Assembly (NCBI GenBank): GCA_025463745.1
Contig: JAODBB010000154.1
Location: forward strand, 1-39,466
DNA: 39,466 nucleotides
Direction of reading: 5' to 3'
Source: Subtercola sp.
GTDB lineage: Bacteria > Actinomycetota > Actinomycetes > Actinomycetales > Microbacteriaceae
Under the pieces are notes generated by a model. The model saw nothing but the letters and a program-made list of their open reading frames with translations, did no database searches and was not told the DNA's origin. This document shows, in pieces, positions 17,330 through 25,122 of the stretch (position 1 is its first letter; every line of letters starts with the position of its first letter). The position numbers and the translations under genes were made by a program.

Positions 17330-18205
17330 ATGATGCGACTCAACGAAGACTCGACACCGTTCATGCCCGCCATTCCGGTGATGACGGCCGATCCGGCCGA
17401 CGTAACGGCAGAAGCCGGCCGTGATTCCGGAGTCGCGACCGTTGAGAAAACTCTGGCCATTCTCGAGATCGTCGCTGAGCGCGGTGGAGCGAGCGCGAAA
17501 GAAGTCTCCGGGGCGCTCGGCTACCCCCTGCCGACGGTGTACCGCTTGCTCCAGGCTCTGGTGCACAGCGACTACCTGGTTCACCTCAAGGGCCAGCGGC
17601 GGTTCGAGCTCGGGTACAAACTCGACAGGCTGGGCGTTTCGCTGCACCGCCAGATCGGTGTGCCGAATCCCGTGCGCGCCGAGGTCACGCACCTGCACGA
17701 AGTCGCTCAGGCGGCGGGCTACTTCGCGGTCTACCGGGGTGCCGATGTGGTTGTGGCGTACCTCGTCGACAGCCCCGAGCATCCGCGGCTCACGCCGCTC
17801 GGATTCGGCTTTCACGAGGCCGCCCACGCCACAGCGTTCGGCAAGATCATGCTGGCCGGCATGACAGAGGAACAGGTTTCTGCGTACCTCGACGTGCACG
17901 GCATGCCGCGCCTCACCGAGACGACGATGACCTCCAGAGCCGAACTCGACGAGCACCTTCAGGCGGTGGCCCACCTCGGCGTGGCCTGGGAGCACGAGGA
18001 GTTCGTGCCGGGCATGACCTGCGCGGCGGTGGGCGTGCGAAACGGCGCCGGCATGATCGTCGGCGCCGTCGCGATCAGCGCACCCAGTGCCCGCATCTCA
18101 CCCCTTCGCGAGCACGCCCTCGAACGGCACCTGCGTGATGCGTCGAACCACATCAGCACGTACTATCGGTCGGGCCAGCTGCGCAAAGAGCTGCCTGCTC
18201 GGTAG
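17330..18205 (+). CDS. IclR family transcriptional regulator
   Basis: The product is about 291 residues from the ATG at 17330 (a second ATG follows immediately); no strong ribosome-binding site is visible. Residues about 35-95 form the winged helix (TVEKTLAILEIVAE, then SAKEVSGALGYPLPTVYRLL). The remainder is the GAF-like IclR effector domain, with HEAAHATAFGKIMLAG and a late AAVGVRNGAG...GAVAISAPSARI segment. It is divergent from furA-katA and convergent with the PEBP gene. Its likely target is the oxidoreductase cluster downstream on the other strand, but that is inferred from position only. Confidence 0.88.
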   Translation: MMRLNEDSTPFMPAIPVMTADPADVTAEAGRDSGVATVEKTLAILEIVAERGGASAKEVSGALGYPLPTVYRLLQALVHSDYLVHLKGQRRFELGYKLDRLGVSLHRQIGVPNPVRAEVTHLHEVAQAAGYFAVYRGADVVVAYLVDSPEHPRLTPLGFGFHEAAHATAFGKIMLAGMTEEQVSAYLDVHGMPRLTETTMTSRAELDEHLQAVAHLGVAWEHEEFVPGMTCAAVGVRNGAGMIVGAVAISAPSARISPLREHALERHLRDASNHISTYYRSGQLRKELPAR

Positions 18206-18215
18206 GGGATGGTTC

Positions 18216-18758
18216 TTACTTCGCCTCCCACCACGGCGTGATGACCGCGCGGGCGAGCGTGTGGCCCGACATGTTGAAGCCGAGGAACGCGGGGGTGGCA
18301 CTGGCATCGAGGCCTAGCGACTCGACATCGAGTGCATGGATGCCGATGTAGTAGGGGTGCTTGCCGTGCCCTGCCGGCGGTGCGGCACCCAGAAAACGGG
18401 CCAGGCCGGCGTCGTTCTTCAGCTGGAAGGCACCGGCCGGCAGCCCCGAACCGGTGTCGTCTCCGGCGCCGGCCTCGAGCGAGGTGACGGATGCGGGAAG
18501 GTCGACGACGGCCCAGTGCCAGAAGCCGGCCCCGGTCGGTGCCGCGGGGTCGTACACCGTGATCACGAAACTCTTCGTGCCTTCGGGAAAGCCGCTCCAG
18601 CTCAGCTGCGGGCTGGTGTCGGTGCCGCCGGCGCCGAAGATACCGCTCACCTGGGGGGTCGGCAACTCCTGGCCGTCGGCCACGTCGGTGCTTGTCACCT
18701 CGAAGGCCGGAACCTGGGCGATGGCGTCGTAGGGAGTCGTTTGTGTCGTGGTGCTCAT
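18216..18758 (-). CDS. YbhB/YbcL family Raf kinase inhibitor-like (PEBP) protein
   Basis: This 180-residue protein has the phosphatidylethanolamine-binding protein fold. The bacterial PEBP signature is clear: TSPQLSWSGFPEGTKSFVIT, then YDPAAPTGAGFWHWAVVDLP, and later HPYYIGIHALD. I choose the ATG at 18758 because GGAGA sits five to six bases upstream, inside an alternative four-residue extension starting at 18770. The ligand site usually includes the Asp-Pro and Trp-His-Trp residues seen here. Bacterial functions are poorly known. It follows the GMC oxidoreductase by 69 bases on the same strand and may be the last gene of that operon. Confidence 0.9.
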   Translation of the reverse strand: MSTTTQTTPYDAIAQVPAFEVTSTDVADGQELPTPQVSGIFGAGGTDTSPQLSWSGFPEGTKSFVITVYDPAAPTGAGFWHWAVVDLPASVTSLEAGAGDDTGSGLPAGAFQLKNDAGLARFLGAAPPAGHGKHPYYIGIHALDVESLGLDASATPAFLGFNMSGHTLARAVITPWWEAK

Positions 18759-18827
18759 TGTGTTCTCCATTCGTTTCGAATCGTGATCGGTCGCGTGAAG
18801 CTGTGCTACCGGCTTCCAGCCCGCAGG

Positions 18828-20393
18828 CTAGATGCCGCCGGTCTTGAGCTGGTCGGCGATGTACTCCGCCTGCCTGATCGCCAGCGCCACGATGGTGAGC
18901 GTCGGGTTCGCCGCCGCTCCGGTGGTGAACTGCGACCCGTCGCTGATGAACAGATTGGGCACATCGTGCGTGCGACCATACCGGTCGACCACACCATCTT
19001 GCGGCTTCTCGCTCATGCGCGACGTGCCGAGGTTGTGCGTCGACGGGTAGGGCGGCGTGCGGTGCGAACCCGTGGAACCGACGGCGTCGTAGAGCAACTC
19101 GGCCTGCGTGTAGCCGTGGCTGCGCATGGCGACGTCGTTCGGATGATCGTCGAAGTGCACATTCGGAACGGGCAGCCCGTTCTTATCGCTGACCGAGGTG
19201 TTCAGCGTGACGCGGTTGGACTCCTGCGGCATGTCTTCGCCAACGATCCACAGCCCCGCGGTGTTCGCGTAGGCGTCGAGAATCTCGGTGAACTCCCGGC
19301 CCCACGCTCCGGGTTCGGCGAAGCTGGCGAGGAACGCCGGGCCGAGCGAGATCGTCTCGAGGTAGTAGCCCCCGGCGAACCCGCGATCGGGGTCGTGCTT
19401 CGACTCGTCGGCGACGACGCCGGCCATGGTCTCGCCGCGGAACATGTTCACTTTGTCGGGAAAGCGGGCGTATACCGACCCCGTGGTGTGCCGCATGTAG
19501 TTGCGGCCGACCTGTCCTGACGAGTTGGCCAGCCCGTCGGGGAACATCGGCGAGGCCGACTGCAGCAGCAACCGCGGCGTTTCGATCGAGTTTGCCGCGA
19601 CGGCTACCAGCGCAGCGGCTTGACGCTGAAGGTTGCCGTCTTTGTCGAGGTACAGTACGGCATCCGCTCGCCCGCTCGAATCGTGCGTGATCTGCACCGC
19701 GTGAGATTCAGGCCGCAGGTCGAGCAGACCGGTCGCCTCGGCGCGAGGGATCTCACGCACGAGCGTCGACCACTTCGATCTGTTCTTGTCACCCTGAAAG
19801 TTGAACCCGTCTTGAATGGAGGCCGGCCGGCCGTCGTATTCTTCGGCGTTCGTCGCGTAGGGCCCTGTCGCATAGAACGAGTAGCCAAGCCGCTCAGCCC
19901 CGTTGGCCATCACGATGTAGTTGTTATTGGCCGGCAGGGGCTTTCGGCCGTGCACGTGGGTCGAGCCCATCGCGATTTCTGCCTTGTCGTAATACGGCTC
20001 CAGCTCGGCCAGCGTGATCGGCCAGTCGAGCAGGCTCGCACCGTCGATGCGGCCATAGGTACTGCGCGCGGCGAACTCGTGCGCCTTGAACCGTGGCGTC
20101 GCTCCAGACCAGTGGGTGGTCGAGCCGCCCACCGCCTTCACGATCCAGCACGGCAGGTTCGGAAAGTCGCGGGCCACCCGCCACGATCCCGATGTGGTAC
20201 GCGGGTCGAGCCAGGCCATCTGGTTGAACGCCTCCCACTCGTCGTTCACGTAGTCGTCGTTGGTCAGGTAGGGCCCGGCCTCGAGAACGACGACCGGAAT
20301 GCCTTTGGCCGTCAGCTCGTAAGCAAGGGTTCCGCCGCCGGCACCCGAGCCGATGATGACGATGGCCTCTTCGCCGTGCTCGATCGCGGTCAT
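18828..20393 (-). CDS. GMC family oxidoreductase (gluconate 2-dehydrogenase large-subunit type)
   Basis: This 521-residue FAD-dependent oxidoreductase begins with the dinucleotide motif GSGAGGGTLAYEL (residues 15-27) and has VGGSTTHWSG near residue 90, where FAD sits. The C-terminal GMC domain contains the catalytic HNLGTSRM segment and GAAANPTLTIVALAIR. It most resembles the flavoprotein subunit of membrane-bound gluconate/sorbitol dehydrogenases. Its ATG overlaps the stop of the subunit-3 gene (ATGA), so the two proteins are made together. No cytochrome c subunit gene is adjacent, and no export signal is visible. The substrate is a sugar, sugar acid or alcohol, not determinable here. Confidence 0.9.
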   Translation of the reverse strand: MTAIEHGEEAIVIIGSGAGGGTLAYELTAKGIPVVVLEAGPYLTNDDYVNDEWEAFNQMAWLDPRTTSGSWRVARDFPNLPCWIVKAVGGSTTHWSGATPRFKAHEFAARSTYGRIDGASLLDWPITLAELEPYYDKAEIAMGSTHVHGRKPLPANNNYIVMANGAERLGYSFYATGPYATNAEEYDGRPASIQDGFNFQGDKNRSKWSTLVREIPRAEATGLLDLRPESHAVQITHDSSGRADAVLYLDKDGNLQRQAAALVAVAANSIETPRLLLQSASPMFPDGLANSSGQVGRNYMRHTTGSVYARFPDKVNMFRGETMAGVVADESKHDPDRGFAGGYYLETISLGPAFLASFAEPGAWGREFTEILDAYANTAGLWIVGEDMPQESNRVTLNTSVSDKNGLPVPNVHFDDHPNDVAMRSHGYTQAELLYDAVGSTGSHRTPPYPSTHNLGTSRMSEKPQDGVVDRYGRTHDVPNLFISDGSQFTTGAAANPTLTIVALAIRQAEYIADQLKTGGI

Positions 20394-21010
20394 TTCTTCA
20401 CCTCCGCCATCTCTGCCGCGCGCTTGCCCGGCTGATTGCTGGTGTCGCGCTCGGCCTGACCGGCGGGAGCGGGCACGGCTGTGCCGGCGCCGGTTTCGGC
20501 GCCTCGATGTGCGGCGAGCGGAACGTTGCCGGCGAGTTCGACGAACTTCTTCGGCCCGTCGTAGAGCTCCACCCGCGCCTTCGGCAGCCAGTCGAGATCG
20601 TCGAACCCGCGGTTGATGTACCCGCCCTTGTCGAAGCTCGGGCCTTCATAGCCCAGAACCTCCCAGACGTCTTTGTTGTCGTAGAGGTTCAGCACGGTGG
20701 TGCGGCGGATGAACCCGAAGAACTCGGTCGATTCGATGCGCCGCAGTACCTTCGTCGCATCCTCTTCGTTCAGGTCTCTGAAGTCGCCGCCGGCCAGATG
20801 ACTGAGGGTCAGCAGACCTTGGGTGAGGGCGACACGGAACCACGTCGAGTTCTCGGCCTCCTTCAGAATCGTGTCAGCGGTGCGTTCGTACGGGCCATCG
20901 GGAAAATTGTCGTGCGGAAACGCCACACGAATGACCCGGATGAGAACGCTGCGCGCTTCATCGGTGAGCTCGGTCTCGTTGAGCTGTGGGTATTTGGCGG
21001 GAAATGCCAT
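20390..21010 (-). CDS. gluconate 2-dehydrogenase subunit 3 family protein
   Basis: The product is 206 residues. The central part (ARSVLIRVIRVAFPHDNFPD, then GFIRRTTVLNLYDNKDVWEVLGYEGPS in pieces) is the typical small-subunit domain that partners GMC flavoproteins. Unlike many family members it starts without a twin-arginine signal. The C-terminal 50 residues are Ala/Pro/Lys-rich and probably disordered. It overlaps the GMC gene by four bases and follows the alcohol dehydrogenase gene by 55 bases. It probably stabilises or anchors the flavoprotein. Confidence 0.88.
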   Translation of the reverse strand: MAFPAKYPQLNETELTDEARSVLIRVIRVAFPHDNFPDGPYERTADTILKEAENSTWFRVALTQGLLTLSHLAGGDFRDLNEEDATKVLRRIESTEFFGFIRRTTVLNLYDNKDVWEVLGYEGPSFDKGGYINRGFDDLDWLPKARVELYDGPKKFVELAGNVPLAAHRGAETGAGTAVPAPAGQAERDTSNQPGKRAAEMAEVKK

Positions 21011-21065
21011 CAGGTGCTCCTTTGCTTCTGATTGTCGGTCGTGCTGATTGCGTAGCGCCGGGAGG

Positions 21066-22094
21066 TCAGGGAATCAGGATGCCGCGGCCGACGAGGCGGC
21101 CCGCTTCGAGATCGCCGATCGCGTCGTTCACCGCGTCGAGGGGGTAGATCGAGGTGTGCAGTTTCACCCGGCCCTGCTCGGTGAGCGTCATCAACTCGAC
21201 GAGATCGTTGTAGGTGCCCACCAGGTTTCCGATGACGTTGATCTCGCGGGAGATGATGTCGATGGTCGGAATGTTCACCGCACCGCCGTAGCCGATGACG
21301 TAGTGCGACCCGCGGTTGCGCAAGAGCCGCGGTGCGAGAAGCTCGGCGCCCCTCTCCCCCACGAAGTCGAACACGATGTGCGCGCCCCCGCCGGTGATGT
21401 CGAGCACCTGCTTCTCGACCTCTTCGTCGCTGGTCGAGAGCACCGTGTGATGGGCGCCGAGCGTGCGGGCCAGTTCGAGCGCTTCCTCGCTGCGGTCGAC
21501 GACGGTGATGGTCGAGCTGGTGATGGCCGCGAGAGTTTGTATGCCGATGTGACCCAGACCACCGGCCCCGATGACGACCGCCTGTGTTCCGGGGAACAGC
21601 ACGTCGGCGGCTTTACGTACCGCGTGGTAGGCCGTGAGTCCGGCATCCGCCAGCGCAGCCACATTGCGCGGCTGCAGCCCCTCGTCGAGCTTGACGACCG
21701 CTCGCGCGTTGGTCAGCAGTTGCTCGGCCATGCCGCCGTTGACGTTGACCCCGGGAAAGGTCGCGTTCTCGCAGTGCGAGTCTTGCCCGACCCGGCAGGC
21801 AGGGCACAGGCCGCAACTGGTGAGCGGATGCATGATCACGGTGTCGCCGGCCTTCACATTCGTGACGGCGCTGCCCACTTCTCGCACCCAGCCGGCGTTC
21901 TCGTGGCCGAGAATGTAGGGCAGCGACGGGTGCTGAATCGGCTCCCACTGCCCTTCGATGATGTGCAGATCGGTGCGGCACAGCCCAGCCGCACCCACAT
22001 CGACGATCACATCCCAGGGGCCTTTGATCGCGGGTTCAGCCACCTCTTCGACTCTCGGGTTTTCTCCGTACTGATGCAGGCGTACCGCCTTCAC
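21066..22094 (-). CDS. zinc-dependent NAD(P) alcohol dehydrogenase (MDR family)
   Basis: The product is 342 residues from the GTG at 22094, chosen because a perfect AGGAGG lies five bases upstream; an earlier frame opening at 22157 is unlikely. Catalytic zinc ligands are Cys39 and His64-Glu65. Structural zinc cysteines are 94, 97, 100 and 108. The Rossmann motif is VIGAGGLGHIG. It oxidises an alcohol to an aldehyde or ketone with NAD(P). It is the first gene of a probable operon with subunit 3, the GMC oxidoreductase and possibly PEBP, so the cluster may handle successive oxidations of one alcohol or polyol. That pathway is inference. Confidence 0.92.
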   Translation of the reverse strand: MKAVRLHQYGENPRVEEVAEPAIKGPWDVIVDVGAAGLCRTDLHIIEGQWEPIQHPSLPYILGHENAGWVREVGSAVTNVKAGDTVIMHPLTSCGLCPACRVGQDSHCENATFPGVNVNGGMAEQLLTNARAVVKLDEGLQPRNVAALADAGLTAYHAVRKAADVLFPGTQAVVIGAGGLGHIGIQTLAAITSSTITVVDRSEEALELARTLGAHHTVLSTSDEEVEKQVLDITGGGAHIVFDFVGERGAELLAPRLLRNRGSHYVIGYGGAVNIPTIDIISREINVIGNLVGTYNDLVELMTLTEQGRVKLHTSIYPLDAVNDAIGDLEAGRLVGRGILIP

Positions 22095-22250
22095 GAGATC
22101 CTCCTCTTCGAGGTCAAGCGATTTTCGAACAATCGCGACACCCTCATCGTTCGGCACGAAGGCGCCAACCTCCAGCTGCGTTATCGCATGGTGAGAATGT
22201 GCTTCAGTTTCTCTGGCGTGTCGTTTTCGGCGCGGCTATGCTCATGATCT

Positions 22251-22266
22251 TAGAACATATGTTCGA
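22251..22266. promoter_or_regulatory. LexA/SOS box upstream of small DUF6504-like gene
   Basis: TAGAACATATGTTCGA matches the actinobacterial SOS-box form TCGAAC-N4-GTTCGA at all fixed positions but one, and its core GAACATATGTTC is perfectly palindromic. It ends 17 bases before the ATG at 22284, a repressing position. It is about 155 bases upstream of the divergent alcohol dehydrogenase start. Confidence 0.8.
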
Positions 22267-22283
22267 ATGTTGGAGAGGCCGAG

Positions 22284-22538
22284 ATGAACGCAATTGACGC
22301 GACCGGCATAGCTACCCTGTGGCCGCACGAGGGCACACCAGAACGGCTCGTCTGGTTCGGCCGGCGCTGGAGAATCAGCGATACTCCAACCGAGCTCACC
22401 GAATTTCTCTACGCGATCACCCACCCGCCGGCACTCGATGGGTGGCGATTCCAGGCGACGAATGAGGATGGCGAGTCTCGTGTGTTCGATGTCGCACGTG
22501 ACGGCGACCGCTGGGCCGTGCTGAGGGTGTACGAGTAG
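22284..22538 (+). CDS. DUF6504-like small protein, SOS-controlled
   Basis: The product is 84 residues. The ATG has GGAGAGG five bases upstream and a LexA box just before that. The pattern RLVWFGRRWRI, a central WRF, then VFDVARDGDRWAVLRVYE resembles the actinobacterial DUF6504 family, which I recall being encoded beside the ImuB/DnaE2 mutagenic translesion-synthesis genes. Neither partner is in the window, so this is an orphan copy. The SOS box and the family association both point to DNA-damage response. The molecular role is unknown. Family assignment is by pattern memory and less certain than the gene itself. Confidence 0.75.
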   Translation: MNAIDATGIATLWPHEGTPERLVWFGRRWRISDTPTELTEFLYAITHPPALDGWRFQATNEDGESRVFDVARDGDRWAVLRVYE

Positions 22539-22869
22539 TACCAACCGCACCTCACTCGATCTCTGGCTTGCAAGTGGACCCAACCGCGGTCACACACGAT
22601 CGAGTTGCGTCCAATCCCTTTCCACGGGGAGTCTTCCTATTCGCCCCAACCCTTGATCTGGCAGCACGCGGTGATGAACGACACTTCCTCCATTCCCTTG
22701 GGAGGCTCAGCGACACCAACCATCCGGAACCCCGCAGGTTCGGCTGTGGCCGTCCGCCTCGTACTTGTCGACCCGAGTGCGCGCAAATTCTTGGAGATGA
22801 GTGGAGCGCTCGCATTGGACTCGAAACACTCCAGTAGCGGAGCGTTCGGCTGAAAATCGAACGGACGGG
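22539..22869. other. intergenic stretch without a convincing gene
   Basis: Both flanking genes end here, so the 331 bases are convergent intergenic DNA. Several short open frames exist on both strands (for example 22605-22853 plus). They show no recognised domain, weak third-position bias and no good ribosome-binding site. I see no repeat or strong hairpin. Confidence 0.6.
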
Positions 22870-23892
22870 TTACCGCGAGCGCGGCGCCCAGCCGAGCAGC
22901 GGGCCGAGGTGCGTCGCCATGTCGGTGAGGATCTGCACGTAGTCGGCGTGCTCGAACGAGAACGGCAGGGCGAACACCACCTCGTCGACAGCCTGGTATC
23001 CGGCGTGGGAGTGCAGGGCATCCGCGATCTCACCGGAGGTGCCGACGATGTCGGGGGCGAACAGGATGCGCTGCGGCCCCTGCGGCGTGGTCGTTCGGGC
23101 GTAGCGGCTTGCGGCGTACGCGTCGTACTTGCGAATCTGCGCGGGTGAGGCGCTGTCGGTGGGGATGACGACGAGGCCTTGCGAGGCACGCGCGGCTTCA
23201 CCCAGGGGATGCGAGGCCCGGAACAGGTCGATGTGCGCCCGCTGAATGCGCGCGAAATCGTCGTCTTCTTCGGCCCGAACCACACTGCTGCTGAGCAGGT
23301 TCAGCCCGTGCGAGCCCGCCCATTCGGCCGACGACAGGCCGGCAGCGCCGTACCAGACCCGGTCGATCAGCCCCGCCGAATGCGGCTGGATGCTTGGAGA
23401 ATAGCTCTCGATTCCCTCCGTTCCGGTGAAGGTGCTCACAGTCTCGCCGCGCACGTTGTGGAGCAGCCGCTCGACACGCTCGTGCCCGAAGTTCTCGACG
23501 CCCCACGAGTCGGGATAGAGGTGCTCTTTGATGGCGTCGAAATGGGTGGGCCGACCGACACTGACACCCGGGTTGAGCCGGCCGCGGCTGAGCACATCGA
23601 CCGTGGCGAGGTCTTCGGCGAGGCGGAACGGGTTCTCGAGGCCGAGCGGGGTGACGGCGGTGCCCAGCTCGATGCGAGTCGTGCGCTGCGAAGCGGCGGC
23701 GAGCACGGCCAGCGGCGACGAGATGCCGAATTGCAGGTGCCGATGCCGCAGCCAGGCGCTGTCGAAGCCGAGTTGCTCACCGAGTGCGATGATCTGCAGC
23801 GTGCTCTCGTGGCCGGCGAAGGGGTCGTGCTCGTCGAACAGGCCGATCGTCAAGAACCCGAGTCTGGCGAGCGGGCGAGCTGTGGCGGTCAT
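22870..23892 (-). CDS. LLM class (luciferase-like) flavin-dependent oxidoreductase
   Basis: The product is 340 residues from the ATG at 23892, preceded by GAGGAG. The frame runs much further upstream, but that part is the antisense of the GlxA gene. The bacterial luciferase-like fold is supported by LGFLTIGLFDEHDPF at the N-terminus, EQLGFDSAWLRHRHLQFG, and RIELGTAVTPLGLENPFRLAEDLATVDVLS in short blocks. A C-terminal segment DEVVFALPFSFEHADYVQIL completes it. Such enzymes use reduced FMN or F420 with oxygen or a dehydrogenation reaction. It is divergent from the GlxA-type regulator, its likely controller. Substrate unknown. Confidence 0.9.
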   Translation of the reverse strand: MTATARPLARLGFLTIGLFDEHDPFAGHESTLQIIALGEQLGFDSAWLRHRHLQFGISSPLAVLAAASQRTTRIELGTAVTPLGLENPFRLAEDLATVDVLSRGRLNPGVSVGRPTHFDAIKEHLYPDSWGVENFGHERVERLLHNVRGETVSTFTGTEGIESYSPSIQPHSAGLIDRVWYGAAGLSSAEWAGSHGLNLLSSSVVRAEEDDDFARIQRAHIDLFRASHPLGEAARASQGLVVIPTDSASPAQIRKYDAYAASRYARTTTPQGPQRILFAPDIVGTSGEIADALHSHAGYQAVDEVVFALPFSFEHADYVQILTDMATHLGPLLGWAPRSR

Positions 23893-24066
23893 GGTCTCCT
23901 CTGCAGAAACTACGTTAGCGCGCGACGGGATGCCCGTGGCCGGGTCACGCTCTGGCTGGTCTTGAGGTGGCCCGGTCACGCTGTGGCCGGATCCTCGCGC
24001 ACCATGGCCATCGTGCCGAATCCGTGCTGAACTCGAGGCAGCAGAACGTACCGACAGGAGGAGACT

Positions 24067-25023
24067 GTGGCCAGAAGCATCCACCGCGTCGCCGTACTCG
24101 TACTCGATGGGGCGAAGCCGCTCGACGTGGGTATTCCGGCGCAGGTGTTCACGCACCGGCCGAGCATGCCGTACGAGGTGCACGTGTGCGGTGCCGCGGC
24201 CGGAATCGTTGCCGGCGGCGACGGCCTCGCCTACCACGTCGCCGAGGGGCTCGAAGCGCTGCGCACGGCCGACACCGTGTTCATTCCCGGTTACCGCGAG
24301 CCGGCGCGCGAAGACCCGCCGGCCGCGGTGGTGGATGCCCTGCTGGCCGCGCACGACCGGGGCACCCGTCTCGCGGCGATCTCGACCGGCGCCTTCGCCC
24401 TCGCGGCGACGGGGCTGCTCGACGGCAAACGGGCGACCACCCATTGGCATTACACGAAGGTGCTGCAGGCGAAGCATCCACTCGTGCGGGTCGATGAGAA
24501 CGTGTTGTTCGTCGACGAGGGCGACGTGCTCACCTCGGCGGGTGCGGCGTCGGGGGTCGATCTGTGCCTGCATCTCGTGCGGCGCGACCACGGCGTGGGG
24601 CTCTCGAATCAGGTGGCGCGCCGGCTCGTGGCGGCGCCCTATCGCAGCGGCGGGCAGGCGCAATTCGTGCCGCGTTCGGTGCCAGAGCCGCTCGGGGAGT
24701 TCTTCGCCGAGACCCGGCACTGGGCGTTGGAGCGACTCGAGACTCCGCTCACCGTTGCGCAACTGGCCGAGCACGCGCGCGTCTCGACCCGCACGTTCTC
24801 GCGGCGCTTCGTCGAAGACACGGGCTACACGCCCATGCAGTGGATTCTGCGCGCCCGCGTCGACCTCGCGCGCGAACTTCTCGAACGCAGCGACCTCGGC
24901 ATCGAGCAGGTGGCCGATCGCGTCGGGCTCGGCACGGGCGCCAACCTGCGGCTGCACTTCAACCGCGTGCTCGGCACGTCGCCGAACGAGTACCGGCACA
25001 CGTTCTCACGCCCGGCGGCGTGA
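24067..25023 (+). CDS. GlxA family transcriptional regulator (DJ-1/PfpI sensor plus AraC HTH)
   Basis: This 318-residue protein starts at GTG with AGGAGG five bases upstream. Residues 1-185 form a DJ-1/PfpI-type amidotransferase-like domain. The nucleophile-elbow segment reads AISTGAFALA, so the usual cysteine is replaced by Ser/Thr and the domain is probably a sensor rather than an enzyme. Residues about 215-315 are the AraC double helix-turn-helix (TVAQLAEHARVSTRTFSRRF, then DLGIEQVADRVGLG). It is divergent from the luciferase-like monooxygenase gene, its probable target. The gap gene follows 99 bases downstream on the same strand. Confidence 0.9.
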   Translation: MARSIHRVAVLVLDGAKPLDVGIPAQVFTHRPSMPYEVHVCGAAAGIVAGGDGLAYHVAEGLEALRTADTVFIPGYREPAREDPPAAVVDALLAAHDRGTRLAAISTGAFALAATGLLDGKRATTHWHYTKVLQAKHPLVRVDENVLFVDEGDVLTSAGAASGVDLCLHLVRRDHGVGLSNQVARRLVAAPYRSGGQAQFVPRSVPEPLGEFFAETRHWALERLETPLTVAQLAEHARVSTRTFSRRFVEDTGYTPMQWILRARVDLARELLERSDLGIEQVADRVGLGTGANLRLHFNRVLGTSPNEYRHTFSRPAA

Positions 25024-25122
25024 TGCGTGATTGGCACGAATCTTGCGACACCTGTCACTACAGCCACTGCCACGGAGGGCCGACGTCGGCGAACGTTGTA
25101 GCGACGAAAGGAACCACCCCTC

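Noticed and set aside
18336..19520. Long plus-strand frame over the PEBP and GMC genes
   Set aside because: It crosses two well-supported minus-strand genes and has no recognisable domain.
21048..22247. A 399-codon plus-strand open frame opposite the alcohol dehydrogenase
   Set aside because: The minus strand carries all zinc and cofactor motifs, and this frame is compositionally a mirror of it.
22605..22853. Plus-strand frame containing VRLVLVDPSARKF in the convergent intergenic region
   Set aside because: No ribosome-binding site, weak codon bias and no family recognised; overlapping frames on both strands look equally plausible.
23893..24999. Upstream extension of the luciferase-like monooxygenase frame to over 700 codons
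   Set aside because: The extension is the antisense of the GlxA gene. The real start at 23892 has its own ribosome-binding site and family-typical N-terminus.
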